A DNA stretch of 13,785 nucleotides from Candidatus Sumerlaeota bacterium (GCA_021772735.1 JAJFLK010000550.1:1-13785), one strand, 5' to 3'. Counted from the stretch's first letter, positions 5,968 to 13,671 are shown. Made by a program: numbers and translations. Notes: generated by a model from the sequence alone, not told the origin.

Positions 5968-7890
5968 ATGAATACCTTGAGAAAGCAAAGCATGCTCCTG
6001 CCGGCTTGTACTGTCGCCGTTGCAATCGCCCTCGCGGCCGCGTGCATTGCGCATTGGTTTGGTGCGCCTATCTCGTACCATCAGGTCGGCTCTGGAGGTT
6101 TCTCGGCGGCTGGCCTGTGCTTCGTCGTTGCTTCGGTCTTGCTGTTCATACGATTCGGGATCAGCGCGCGCCCGGGGCAGGGGAGCGAGCTGGGGTCGGG
6201 TGCGATTGAATCATCCCGCGGCGACGCATGGGCGTTGTTCGGAGTGATCGCAATCGGCTTCGTCTTGCGGGCCGCGCATCTGGGCGATTACACGCTCAAT
6301 CCGGATGAGAGCATATTTGTCGGGACGGCGGGTCACGCGGGGTTCGGAGCCGTCTGGGACGCCCTGCTCATCAACCATCATCCCCCGGCCAATTTCTTTG
6401 TGCTTCACCTGATGCTCAAAGTATCGCGGGCGGCGCTGTGGCTTCGGCTGCCTTCGCTCGTCAGCGGCGTTTATCTGATCTGGATCGGCCATCGATTCGG
6501 CCGCGAGCTGTTCGGCGCACGGGCGGGGATGGTCCTCGCGGTGATGATTGCGTTCTCCCCGGGGCTCGTCGAACTTTCGCGCGTGTGCCGCGATTACATG
6601 CCCGGTCTTGCGCTGCTCGTGACCGCTTTATACTTCTTTGCCAAGTACCTTAATGACGGGCAGTGGCGCTGGTTCGCCATCTGTTCGGGGTTCGAGCTGC
6701 TTGCCTCGGCCTGGACGTATCCCTTCGTGATCGTCTTCTTGACGATCGCGGCGGTGACGGTGTGGCGGCTTGTCGTGCAGCGCCAGCCCGCATGCGTGTG
6801 GCTCCGGTTCGGCGCCGCGCAGGTGCCGTTGTTTGCCCTGCTCGCTTTTTTCTACTTCTTCCATATCCGCGTCTTCATGCCCACGCCGATGGCCGAGTGG
6901 GTGATCAACGTGCTGCGGCATGATGAATTCTTCGTCACGCCCTCGCGAATATTAATGCCGCTCATCTCGCTCTGGCGATACCTGCTCGCGGGCGACGCGG
7001 GGTTGCTCTTGTTCTGCGTCGGCTTGATCGGGCTCGCCGGCCTCGCGCGCCGGGGCAAAACCGACGTTTTGCTCCTGTCTGTTATCCCCGTCGTGCTGGC
7101 TTATGGGTTTATGTTCGCGCGCAAGCTGCCTCTGGGCGGGAGCCGCCACAGCGTGGGTCTGTTTCCCGTTTTGTTTATCTGGGTCGCTGCCGCGCTGCCC
7201 GCCGCCGGGTCCGGCTTCGCCGGAATGCTCGGCGCAATCTTCGGAAAGGGAACCTCGCACACCTCCGGCACATCCAATCTGGACGCACGAATCTCATGGG
7301 GTATCGTCCTGCTGACCGCCCTCGTCTATGCGAACATGGCCTTTGCGGCGGGCGAGGGCAGAGCGACGTTCTACCGGCAGATCGAACTTCCGACACCGCG
7401 CGCTCAGTTGGACCGGACGCTTGAGCTGCTTCGCGAACGCTCAGCGCCTGATGACGTGATTCTCGTCTCGTATCAGGGCCTTACGATCCTGCATTTATAT
7501 CTGCTCGATGAACCGGTGGCTTATGAGCCAGGCAAGCCGGTCGAGTTCGAGCACGGGGGGCTCCTCTTTTATTACTCAACCGAAGCCGGCTGGTATCTGA
7601 CGCCCGCGTCGCTCATCCGTTCCCATGTGGGGTTCCTATCCAATTCGGCGCACGAGGCCGCCCCGACCGTCTGGGCCATCCGTGGCGCGGGCGATCCGTG
7701 GGAACCGCGTCTGGATGGGATGTTCGACGAGGAACTCCCGGACTCAAAATATAGCAGGGCGATCTCGGATCGCTCTGATGGCTGGCTGTTTTCCATGCCG
7801 GGCGCGAGCCTCCTGGAGCTGGAAGATCAACTGCCCGCAAAATCCGATTCGGATTCGAGCGATTTTATCAGGAGCCAGATCGAACAATAG
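5968..7890 (+). CDS. ArnT-like membrane glycosyltransferase (GT39/PMT_2), paralogue A
   Basis: This is a 640-residue polytopic inner-membrane protein. It has two extra hydrophobic segments (~9-31 and ~44-65) before the usual ArnT/PMT core, whose first helix is ~87-104. The first periplasmic loop carries NPDE (Asp113-Glu114), where this superfamily keeps its catalytic acid, and HHPP (137-140). KLPLGGSRHS (386-395) is shared with both downstream paralogues. A soluble C-terminal domain follows from ~460, with DDVILVS (495-501) and FYYS (534-537). The family moves sugars from polyprenyl-phosphate carriers to lipid A, proteins or other acceptors outside the membrane; the acceptor here is unknown. 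I chose the ATG at 5968 because MNTLRKQS gives a basic N-terminus before the first helix. No good Shine-Dalgarno sequence precedes it. The ATG at 5992 (after GAGAAAG) is an alternative; the open frame back to 5848 looks non-coding. Confidence 0.87.
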   Translation: MNTLRKQSMLLPACTVAVAIALAAACIAHWFGAPISYHQVGSGGFSAAGLCFVVASVLLFIRFGISARPGQGSELGSGAIESSRGDAWALFGVIAIGFVLRAAHLGDYTLNPDESIFVGTAGHAGFGAVWDALLINHHPPANFFVLHLMLKVSRAALWLRLPSLVSGVYLIWIGHRFGRELFGARAGMVLAVMIAFSPGLVELSRVCRDYMPGLALLVTALYFFAKYLNDGQWRWFAICSGFELLASAWTYPFVIVFLTIAAVTVWRLVVQRQPACVWLRFGAAQVPLFALLAFFYFFHIRVFMPTPMAEWVINVLRHDEFFVTPSRILMPLISLWRYLLAGDAGLLLFCVGLIGLAGLARRGKTDVLLLSVIPVVLAYGFMFARKLPLGGSRHSVGLFPVLFIWVAAALPAAGSGFAGMLGAIFGKGTSHTSGTSNLDARISWGIVLLTALVYANMAFAAGEGRATFYRQIELPTPRAQLDRTLELLRERSAPDDVILVSYQGLTILHLYLLDEPVAYEPGKPVEFEHGGLLFYYSTEAGWYLTPASLIRSHVGFLSNSAHEAAPTVWAIRGAGDPWEPRLDGMFDEELPDSKYSRAISDRSDGWLFSMPGASLLELEDQLPAKSDSDSSDFIRSQIEQ

Positions 7891-7976
7891 TCCAGGCCTC
7901 GTTATGCGAACACGACAGGTTCGGAGAATTGGCTTGTTCGGCCCGGGGGGCTCTGGGATGATGAGCGCAGCTGACC

Positions 7977-7982
7977 TATACG
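7977..7982 (+). promoter_or_regulatory. Weak candidate -10 element before the 2OG oxygenase gene
   Basis: TATACG lies 33 bases before the chosen ATG at 8016 and would give a short leader that contains the AGGGGA ribosome-binding site. No convincing -35 is found at the right distance. The in-frame ATG at 7992 sits 9 bases after this hexamer, an arrangement like the two leaderless lipoprotein genes, so an alternative leaderless start there cannot be excluded. Confidence 0.2.
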
Positions 7983-8015
7983 GGTGTGGGAATGGGGACG
8001 AGGGGAAGTAGTTTA

Positions 8016-8834
8016 ATGGCTGTAATCGATTTAGAGAGGCTGAACCGCATTGCCGAGGAGCGCGATGGCGAGTTCCAACAGGGCAAGCCTTTCCCCTGCA
8101 TGTATATCGATGATTTTCTTCCTGTCGAAACGGCAGAGAAGGTGCTGGCTGAGTTTCCCGAAAGCGACGCCGAGTGGAATCATTACAATCACTATAACGA
8201 GAAGAAGCTCGCGATCACCGACATCGACAAGATGGGGCCGACCGCGCAGGAGCTTTACCGCGCGCTCATGACCGACGAGTTCACGAGCTTTATGACAAAG
8301 CTGACCGGTATCGAGGGCCTCATCACGGATCCCGAACTCGACGGCGCCGGGCTGCACATGATTCGCAACGGCGGTTTCCTGAATCTCCACACCGACTTCC
8401 TCGCGCACACGAAGCAGACTCACTGGAGTCGTCAGATCAGTTTTCTGATCTTCTTCAACAAGGGCTGCACCGAGGAATGGAACGCGAATCTGGAACTTTG
8501 GAACGACGACAGAAGCGAATGCGTGACGTCGATCCTGCCCAAGTTCAACCGCTGCGCGATGTTCCAGTGTCTCAAGCCCTCGTACCACGGGCACCCCACT
8601 CCGCTTTCGGCTCCGGACGGCAGATGCCGCAAGTCGATGGCGTTCTATATGTTTCGCGATGAGGGCCACGCGCTCAAGCTGACGCCGACGGATTATCGCG
8701 GCCGTCCGGAGGATTCGAAGGCCAAGCGCGCCCTGATCGCGGCCGATCGCGGTCTTTTGCGCGCATATTCGTTCGTCAAGCGCCATACGAAGTTGCGCGA
8801 TGGTTTCGTCGATCGCATCCTGAAGCGTTTCTAA
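8016..8834 (+). CDS. 2-oxoglutarate/Fe(II)-dependent oxygenase (prolyl 4-hydroxylase-like fold)
   Basis: This is a 272-residue soluble protein with no signal peptide, so it should act in the cytoplasm. The double-stranded beta-helix core shows the iron-binding facial triad: His125 and Asp127 in NLHTDF (123-128), and a distal His in SYHGHP (189-194), most likely His191. Arg205 in RKSMAF (205-210) is well placed to bind the 2-oxoglutarate carboxylate. PFPCMYIDDFL (25-35) is typical of the N-terminal part of these enzymes. They couple oxidation of 2-oxoglutarate to succinate and CO2 with hydroxylation of a substrate. Here the substrate is unknown, and a sugar, lipid or peptide precursor of the surrounding glycan pathway is only an inference. 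The ATG at 8016 is supported by AGGGGA (8001-8006); in-frame starts at 7986 and 7992 would add 8-10 residues. It sits between GT39 paralogues with ~130-base gaps on either side. Confidence 0.88.
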   Translation: MAVIDLERLNRIAEERDGEFQQGKPFPCMYIDDFLPVETAEKVLAEFPESDAEWNHYNHYNEKKLAITDIDKMGPTAQELYRALMTDEFTSFMTKLTGIEGLITDPELDGAGLHMIRNGGFLNLHTDFLAHTKQTHWSRQISFLIFFNKGCTEEWNANLELWNDDRSECVTSILPKFNRCAMFQCLKPSYHGHPTPLSAPDGRCRKSMAFYMFRDEGHALKLTPTDYRGRPEDSKAKRALIAADRGLLRAYSFVKRHTKLRDGFVDRILKRF

Positions 8835-8878
8835 GGCTTCGAGGCGCCGGCGGCTGCGGGTCGCGTGCGATGGATGCA

Positions 8879-8893
8879 GCCGACCGGGTCGGC
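8879..8893. repeat. Short palindrome between the oxygenase and GT39 paralogue B
   Basis: GCCGACC G GGTCGGC is a perfect palindrome around one central base. It lies 44 bases past the oxygenase stop and 79 bases before the next start. It could be a small operator or a weak hairpin with a 5-base-pair stem. There is no T-tract. Short GC palindromes are common in GC-rich DNA, so this may be chance. Confidence 0.25.
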
Positions 8894-8972
8894 GAGCCGG
8901 AGAAGCAGCTCCATTGCGTCTTCAAGATCCCGAATTCCAGAGAACATTCGAAGAGCAAATTGACGAAGTATC

Positions 8973-11393
8973 ATGGCCGAGCGATTGAAAAGGCTCGCCC
9001 CCTTCGGCCTCGCGCTTGGCGTGATCTGGCTTGCCGGAGCCATCCTCGGCACGCAGACGACCGTGCACCCCGAGGGGCTCGCGGTTTTTTTGACCCAACT
9101 GCAAATCCCGGCCGCGATCTTGTCGGTGTCGTTCCTCGCCTTGCTCGTCACGCGTCGCGATGAGGCCGCCGGCTTCGCCGAGCGAATCGATACCGCGCAG
9201 GCGACCCGCGCCGACCGCCGGATCTCCGCAGTCGTTATTTCGGCACTGGTCGTTCTCGGGGCGCTGATGCGCGTCGCCGATCTCGACGAGTTCGGCCTCT
9301 CGGTTGATGAGGCAATTTTCACATACACGGCAAGCCTCCCGACGCTGGCCGAGGTCTTCGACAACCTGCTCGACAACGCCCACCCCCCGGCGAATTTCGT
9401 GATGCTCCACTACCTGCTCAAATTCTCGTGGGGATCGGTCTGGCTGCGCGTCGGTTCTCTGGTCGGAGGCGCGAGTCTGATCTGGCTCACGTTTATTTTG
9501 ATACGGAGAATCTCGGGGACGATCGCCGGGCTGCTGGCCGCGATGATCATCGCGTTCTCGCCAAACCTGATCCTGCTTTCCCGCACCGTGCGCAATCACT
9601 CGCCCGGCGTGGCTTTCCTGATGGCTGCTGTGTATTTCTTCGTTCGATTCATGCAGGAGGATCGCTGGCGTTTCTTTTATCTGTTCGCGTTGTTTGAGGT
9701 GATCTCGGGCCTCTGGTATTACGGTTTCGTCATCACGTTCCTGGGAATGAACGTGACGCTTGGTGTCGTGCTTGTGGTCCGGCGCGCACCGCCGCGCGAT
9801 TGGGCACGGGTCGTCCTCGCCCAACTTCCCCTGGCGGCGCTTTTTGTGTGGGCGATTATTTATCACGTCCCGCGCATGGCGACGTTCCATTTGATCGATT
9901 ACATGCACCTCGAATACGAGGACACGATCAAGTATTTCTGGTATCCGCTCCTGTCGCTCTCACGCTACGTCGCGGCCGATTGGCCCGGCTTCGTTCTCTA
10001 TGTCGCGTGGGGACTTGGGTTGATCGCGCTATGCGTTCGGCGGCGGTGGTGGCTCGCGCTGCTCTGCGTCTCGCAGTTGCCGTTTGCTTTCGCCCTGGCC
10101 GTGACCGGCCGGCTTCCATTCGGCGGGACGAGGCATTCGCTTCACTCGTTGGCATTTCTTCTGATCCCGGCCGCCGCGCTCCTGCCAGAAGCCTTAAATG
10201 GATTCGCCTCGCTAAAGCGCGATTTCACGGCGTGGCGGGCGAAGAAGGCCGGGAGCCCGCAACGCGATCAGACAGGCGAGACAGGCGAGGCAGGCGAGGC
10301 CGTGCGCCGATACGGATCGCTCCCCGGATGGCTTTGCGGAGCCGGGATGACGATCGCCTGCCTGCATGCTTCGCTTGCGCTGTATGGCTGGAACGAGCCG
10401 TATCGCGTCGAGAACATTGACCCCTACCGGGGCGGAATCCCGTATTACAATCCGAAGTTTTTCAAAGTTCGCGAGGCGCCGACGCTTAACCGAAATATCG
10501 ATCTCGTTCAGGCCGCGCTCGAACGTCACGCCGGGCCGGGCGATATCGTCCTGCTCAGTTATTCGGATGTGCTGGTGATGAAGTTCAGGCTCGATCCCGG
10601 CAAGCCGATGCGATTTACCATCGATGCGCCGGTTCACTTCTCGCGCAATGGCGTGAACTATTATTATTCACCAGTCACGGATTGGGGGTTCTGGTTTCCC
10701 GCGTTCGCGCTGATCGCGGTCGCCGATGCCGTGGAACTTTACGAGCTGGAGACGCCACCCAAAATCTGGATCACACCGGCGGCGTGGGCATACTGGCCCG
10801 CCGAATCCCTGACGGAGAACATGATGAATCAATTCCCTGAGGTTGTGGAAGACACGTCGGCCACGGGAGTGTCTTCGGGTTTACTGATGGCCTTGAACGG
10901 CCCCGAAGCCTGCCGATTAGGGGCAGCCATGAAACGGCGGGACGAGGTGATGCGTTCGATCGGTCCCGATGCTGTCCGCGTGATATCGAAGACGAATTTT
11001 GAAGCCCTCTACCACTTTGCCGAGGGAACGGTCCCACCGAGCGGCGCCGACATGGAGCATCAACGCCTGGGAAGCGCGGGGGAGGTTTATTATTATTCAC
11101 CGCAGTGCCGCGATGGGGTCACGCCGCAAACCATGCTACGCTCGGCAGCCGATGTGTTCGGTCATTACGGACTCGGGGAATCGGAGACCGTCTGGCTGGT
11201 TTTTGATCCGCTTGAGAAGCCCTGGCTGAAGCGTTCTCTTGCCGAGCTATTGGATGGGCTGTATCCGGGCATTGTCGTCGATCAGCAGAGCGTGGCCGAG
11301 ACTCTTGGCCTGGCGATACCACTCAACGCTTCGATGGCACGCGAGGTCGGCGCACGACTTACGGCCGAGGCCGGTGAGCCGGTAAGTCCGTGA
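8973..11393 (+). CDS. ArnT-like membrane glycosyltransferase (GT39/PMT_2), paralogue B with duplicated periplasmic domain
   Basis: This 806-residue polytopic protein is ~130-170 residues longer than its two paralogues. It shares the two extra N-terminal helices (~10-27, ~35-60), the core helix ~84-103, the loop acids Asp112-Glu113, HPP (137-139) and RLPFGGTRHS (380-389). A hydrophilic linker with a 9-base repeat follows (434-442), then a last helix. The soluble C-terminus seems to hold the same domain twice: DIVLLS (524-529) with YYYSP (563-567), and DAVRVIS (666-672) with YYYSP (706-710). The second copy ends in a divergent tail. Expected role: transfer of a sugar from a polyprenyl-phosphate donor on the outer face of the inner membrane; donor and acceptor are unknown. 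The ATG at 8973 starts a basic N-terminus (MAERLKR) before the first helix, with only a weak GAAG upstream. The stop overlaps an in-frame GTG of the next gene. Confidence 0.88.
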   Translation: MAERLKRLAPFGLALGVIWLAGAILGTQTTVHPEGLAVFLTQLQIPAAILSVSFLALLVTRRDEAAGFAERIDTAQATRADRRISAVVISALVVLGALMRVADLDEFGLSVDEAIFTYTASLPTLAEVFDNLLDNAHPPANFVMLHYLLKFSWGSVWLRVGSLVGGASLIWLTFILIRRISGTIAGLLAAMIIAFSPNLILLSRTVRNHSPGVAFLMAAVYFFVRFMQEDRWRFFYLFALFEVISGLWYYGFVITFLGMNVTLGVVLVVRRAPPRDWARVVLAQLPLAALFVWAIIYHVPRMATFHLIDYMHLEYEDTIKYFWYPLLSLSRYVAADWPGFVLYVAWGLGLIALCVRRRWWLALLCVSQLPFAFALAVTGRLPFGGTRHSLHSLAFLLIPAAALLPEALNGFASLKRDFTAWRAKKAGSPQRDQTGETGEAGEAVRRYGSLPGWLCGAGMTIACLHASLALYGWNEPYRVENIDPYRGGIPYYNPKFFKVREAPTLNRNIDLVQAALERHAGPGDIVLLSYSDVLVMKFRLDPGKPMRFTIDAPVHFSRNGVNYYYSPVTDWGFWFPAFALIAVADAVELYELETPPKIWITPAAWAYWPAESLTENMMNQFPEVVEDTSATGVSSGLLMALNGPEACRLGAAMKRRDEVMRSIGPDAVRVISKTNFEALYHFAEGTVPPSGADMEHQRLGSAGEVYYYSPQCRDGVTPQTMLRSAADVFGHYGLGESETVWLVFDPLEKPWLKRSLAELLDGLYPGIVVDQQSVAETLGLAIPLNASMAREVGARLTAEAGEPVSP
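10272..10298 (+). repeat. Three tandem 9-base repeats inside GT39 paralogue B
   Basis: ACAGGCGAG occurs twice in direct succession, followed by GCAGGCGAG, encoding Thr-Gly-Glu, Thr-Gly-Glu, Ala-Gly-Glu (residues 434-442). The repeat keeps the reading frame and sits in the hydrophilic linker between the GGTRHS helix region and the last membrane helix. Copy-number changes would alter only linker length. The other two paralogues have different hydrophilic inserts at the same place. Confidence 0.7.
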
Positions 11394-11416
11394 GCCCGGC
11401 AGGGGGGGGTGAAATC

Positions 11417-13429
11417 GTGAGTGACGGACAGAACAATCCCTCTCCGTTTATCGTGGCGCTCGGGCTGGCCGGGCTGTGGCTGGCCGTTTTTGCGTTTACG
11501 AACGGTGACCCGCTGGACGCGCGCGTCAGTCGGTTCGGTATCGAGGGGCTGCAAATTCCAATACTCGGATTCGCGCTCATCTTCTTTACATACCTCGTCG
11601 CGTGCCCCGGTCACTTCGCCGGATTTTGCGCTCGTATTGAATCGGGCGCGGCGACGCCCTCGGATCGCCGGGCGCGCGGCGCGATCCTGGTCGGGCTGAT
11701 CGCGATCGGCTTCGGTTTCAGGATAGCCCATCTAGGTGATTTTGCTCTCGTGTGCGACGAGGCGATTTTCGTCTATACGTCGAGCCTGGAGACCATCGCC
11801 GAGGTTTACGAGAACACGCTGATGAATTCTCACCCGCCGATGAATTTCTTTATGCTCCACGCGCTGCTCGATATCTCGTGGGATCCGGTGTTCCTGCGGA
11901 TGCCCTCGGTCATCGCCGGCGCGTTGATGATCTGGGCGACTTATCTTTTCGGGCGGGAATTGCTCGGAGAAATCGAAGGCCTCTTCATGGCCTTTCTCGT
12001 GACGTTCTCGCCGAACCTGATTCTGATCTCGCGCGTTCTGCGCAACTACACGCCCGGGATGCTGCTGGTCTTGTTCGCCTTGTTCTTTCTTGTGCGGTTC
12101 GTTCGGACGCGCAGCCGGCGCGATCTCGTGTTCTTCGCGCTTCTCGAACTTGCGGCATTCACCTGGCACTACGCGTTTATCGTTGTCTTCGTCGGCGCGA
12201 ACATCGCACTGGGCGCGTTGATGCTGGCTCGCCTCGAGCGCATTAGAGAATGGATCGCGGTCTTTGTCGCGCAGATACCTCTGGGCCTCGCGATCCTCGC
12301 GGTCTTCATTGAAGTCATCCCGCGCATGCCGGACTTCGTCCGCAATAACGTCGTCAGCTTTATGATCGAGGAGTTCTTTATAGGGCCGACAGACTTCTGG
12401 ATCCCGTTCGTCTCGCTGATTCGGTACCTCTTCAATGATACATGGGCCGTCGGCGCGCTGAACTCAGTGGTCACGCTTGCGTTCCTGACGCTGTTCCTCG
12501 CCTCGTTTGCCGTCATGATTCGCAGGTGGCTCCACTGGCCGCTGTTTCTGTGCCTGGTGTGCGTTCCCATCGCTTACGCTTTCGCGATCGGCAAGAAGAT
12601 GCCGTTCGGCGGGACGCGCCACAGTTACTACCTCTATCCGTTCATCTTCGCGATGATCGCCTCGGTGGTCGCCCAAATGATCCGGGGTTCTGGCCGAGGC
12701 TTCGGCCGAGACCCTGGCGTGGAGTCCAAAGAGGTGAGCCAAGGAAATAGGAATCCTTCACCGGGCAGTTCGCCGCACGCATCCCGGGCGGGAATCGCGG
12801 CGGTCGCCCTGCTCTGCACCGCTTACGCCTTCGCCGCGATGGGCTTGCATGCGGATGAAGATCCCTACCTGACGCCGATGCTTCCCGAGAACCGCGAGGT
12901 CCGCCCGTATTACAAAGGCAAGTTCTATAAGGTTGTCGAAGCGCCTGCATATCAGCCCGATTTGGATCGGCTGTGGGAGGTCTTGAAGCAACGCGCCGGC
13001 CCGGACGATATCGTCCTTCTTACTTACCCGACGTTTCTGACGCTCCGATTCTGGCTCGATCCCGGTGAGCCGATCGCGTTCGATACGGCAATTCCGCTCG
13101 AATTTGAGCGCGATGGGATACGATTCTACTACTCGGCGCTCTCAGGCTGGGGGCACCAGCCCATCAATATCATGCGCGCCACGCTCGACGTTGCCGAGCG
13201 ATATGGGCTCCGGCGGATCGGCAAGGTCTGGATGGCGAACGCCGGGTGGGAAGTCTGGAACCCGGGGATCCTTCGCTCCCAGCTCGTGCGCGACTACGAA
13301 TCCGTCATCATCGAAAGCGATACCTATCGCGAGACGAACATGCAGCTCCTCGAGATCGACGGCACCAGGGCGCTGGAATTGGGCCGAGCCCTCGCCGGTC
13401 AGCTCGAGAAACCGTGGCCTGAATACTGA
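11417..13429 (+). CDS. ArnT-like membrane glycosyltransferase (GT39/PMT_2), paralogue C
   Basis: This is a 670-residue polytopic membrane protein, closest by eye to paralogue B. Both share LQIP in the second extra helix and an AGF-x2-RI then DRR pattern before the core. The loop acids are Asp114-Glu115, HPP is at 139-141, and KMPFGGTRHS is at 394-403. A Gly/Ser/Arg-rich hydrophilic insert follows (~424-458), then a last helix and one copy of the soluble periplasmic domain, with DDIVLL (530-535) and FYYS (570-573). Predicted role: transfer of a polyprenyl-phosphate-linked sugar to an unknown envelope acceptor. I chose the GTG at 11417 because the G-run AGGGGGGGGTG ends ~6 bases before it. The in-frame GTG at 11390 overlaps the previous stop (GTGA) and would add nine residues. 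The tight spacing to B indicates co-transcription and probably translational coupling. Confidence 0.89.
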   Translation: MSDGQNNPSPFIVALGLAGLWLAVFAFTNGDPLDARVSRFGIEGLQIPILGFALIFFTYLVACPGHFAGFCARIESGAATPSDRRARGAILVGLIAIGFGFRIAHLGDFALVCDEAIFVYTSSLETIAEVYENTLMNSHPPMNFFMLHALLDISWDPVFLRMPSVIAGALMIWATYLFGRELLGEIEGLFMAFLVTFSPNLILISRVLRNYTPGMLLVLFALFFLVRFVRTRSRRDLVFFALLELAAFTWHYAFIVVFVGANIALGALMLARLERIREWIAVFVAQIPLGLAILAVFIEVIPRMPDFVRNNVVSFMIEEFFIGPTDFWIPFVSLIRYLFNDTWAVGALNSVVTLAFLTLFLASFAVMIRRWLHWPLFLCLVCVPIAYAFAIGKKMPFGGTRHSYYLYPFIFAMIASVVAQMIRGSGRGFGRDPGVESKEVSQGNRNPSPGSSPHASRAGIAAVALLCTAYAFAAMGLHADEDPYLTPMLPENREVRPYYKGKFYKVVEAPAYQPDLDRLWEVLKQRAGPDDIVLLTYPTFLTLRFWLDPGEPIAFDTAIPLEFERDGIRFYYSALSGWGHQPINIMRATLDVAERYGLRRIGKVWMANAGWEVWNPGILRSQLVRDYESVIIESDTYRETNMQLLEIDGTRALELGRALAGQLEKPWPEY

Positions 13430-13435
13430 CCTCGC

Positions 13436-13462
13436 ATGGCGCGACAGAATGTTGCGCGCCAT
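13436..13462 (+). terminator. Hairpin directly after the GT39 paralogue C stop codon
   Basis: ATGGCGCG (13436-13443) and CGCGCCAT (13455-13462) form a perfect 8-base-pair stem with an 11-base loop, starting 7 bases after the stop. It is GC-rich and well placed to end or protect the transcript. No T-tract follows, so it is not a classical intrinsic terminator. Confidence 0.45.
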
Positions 13463-13593
13463 CATGTGCATTCGCGAGCTGTTGTTCGAAGCGCGGTGGA
13501 TTAAGCGAGCAAACGCGCCCGTGGAGACGGACGCGCCGGGGAAAACAAAGTTGGCTTGAGACCGATTTACGAATGGCGCGTCTGGAAAATTAA

Positions 13594-13648
13594 GGACGGT
13601 GCGGGCCCCGGCGGTTGCCCATTTCCACCGGTTTGACCCGCGCCGTCC
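13594..13648 (+). terminator. Large two-part hairpin in the right-hand intergenic region
   Basis: The arms 13594-13605 (GGACGGTGCGGG) and 13637-13648 (CCCGCGCCGTCC) pair along 12 positions with one G-U wobble on the plus-strand transcript. A nested stem, 13608-13614 with 13625-13631, pairs at 6 of 7 positions. It is the strongest secondary-structure element in the window by eye. It may end the upstream operon or lie in the leader of the possible gene at 13714. It lacks a T-tract. I do not recognise it as a known riboswitch. Confidence 0.4.
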
Positions 13649-13651
13649 AGA

Positions 13652-13671
13652 ATATCGGACGATCCCGATAT
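13652..13671. repeat. Inverted repeat ATATCGG / CCGATAT
   Basis: ATATCGG (13652-13658) and CCGATAT (13665-13671) form a perfect 7-base inverted repeat with a 6-base spacer, three bases after the large hairpin. The pyrimidine-rich CGATCTTCCTCATTT follows, so together with the preceding hairpin it could form a weak terminator. It could equally be an operator about 40 bases before the possible start at 13714. Confidence 0.35.

Noticed and set aside
5193..6047. Minus-strand open frame of 284 codons over the end of the second lipoprotein gene
   Set aside because: It is an Arg/Pro-rich shadow of the SGNH and beta-sandwich coding sequence, with no motif.
8031..8786. Minus-strand open frame of 251 codons opposite the 2OG oxygenase
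   Set aside because: The opposite strand encodes a complete oxygenase with all metal ligands, and the antisense product shows no motif.
8960..8965. TTGACG, a strong -35-like hexamer just before GT39 paralogue B
   Set aside because: A -10 at the right spacing would fall inside the coding sequence, where no TATAAT-like hexamer is seen.
8922..9908. Long minus-strand open frame of 328 codons opposite GT39 paralogue B
   Set aside because: Its product is rich in Arg, Glu, His and Gln with no motif, and it lies entirely antisense to a clear membrane protein. Long antisense frames are expected in GC-rich DNA.
12688..12720. Near-palindromic GGCCGAGGCTTCGGCC region as a possible attachment or regulatory site
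   Set aside because: It lies inside the coding sequence of paralogue C, has two mismatches, and is explained by the low-complexity Gly/Arg linker it encodes.
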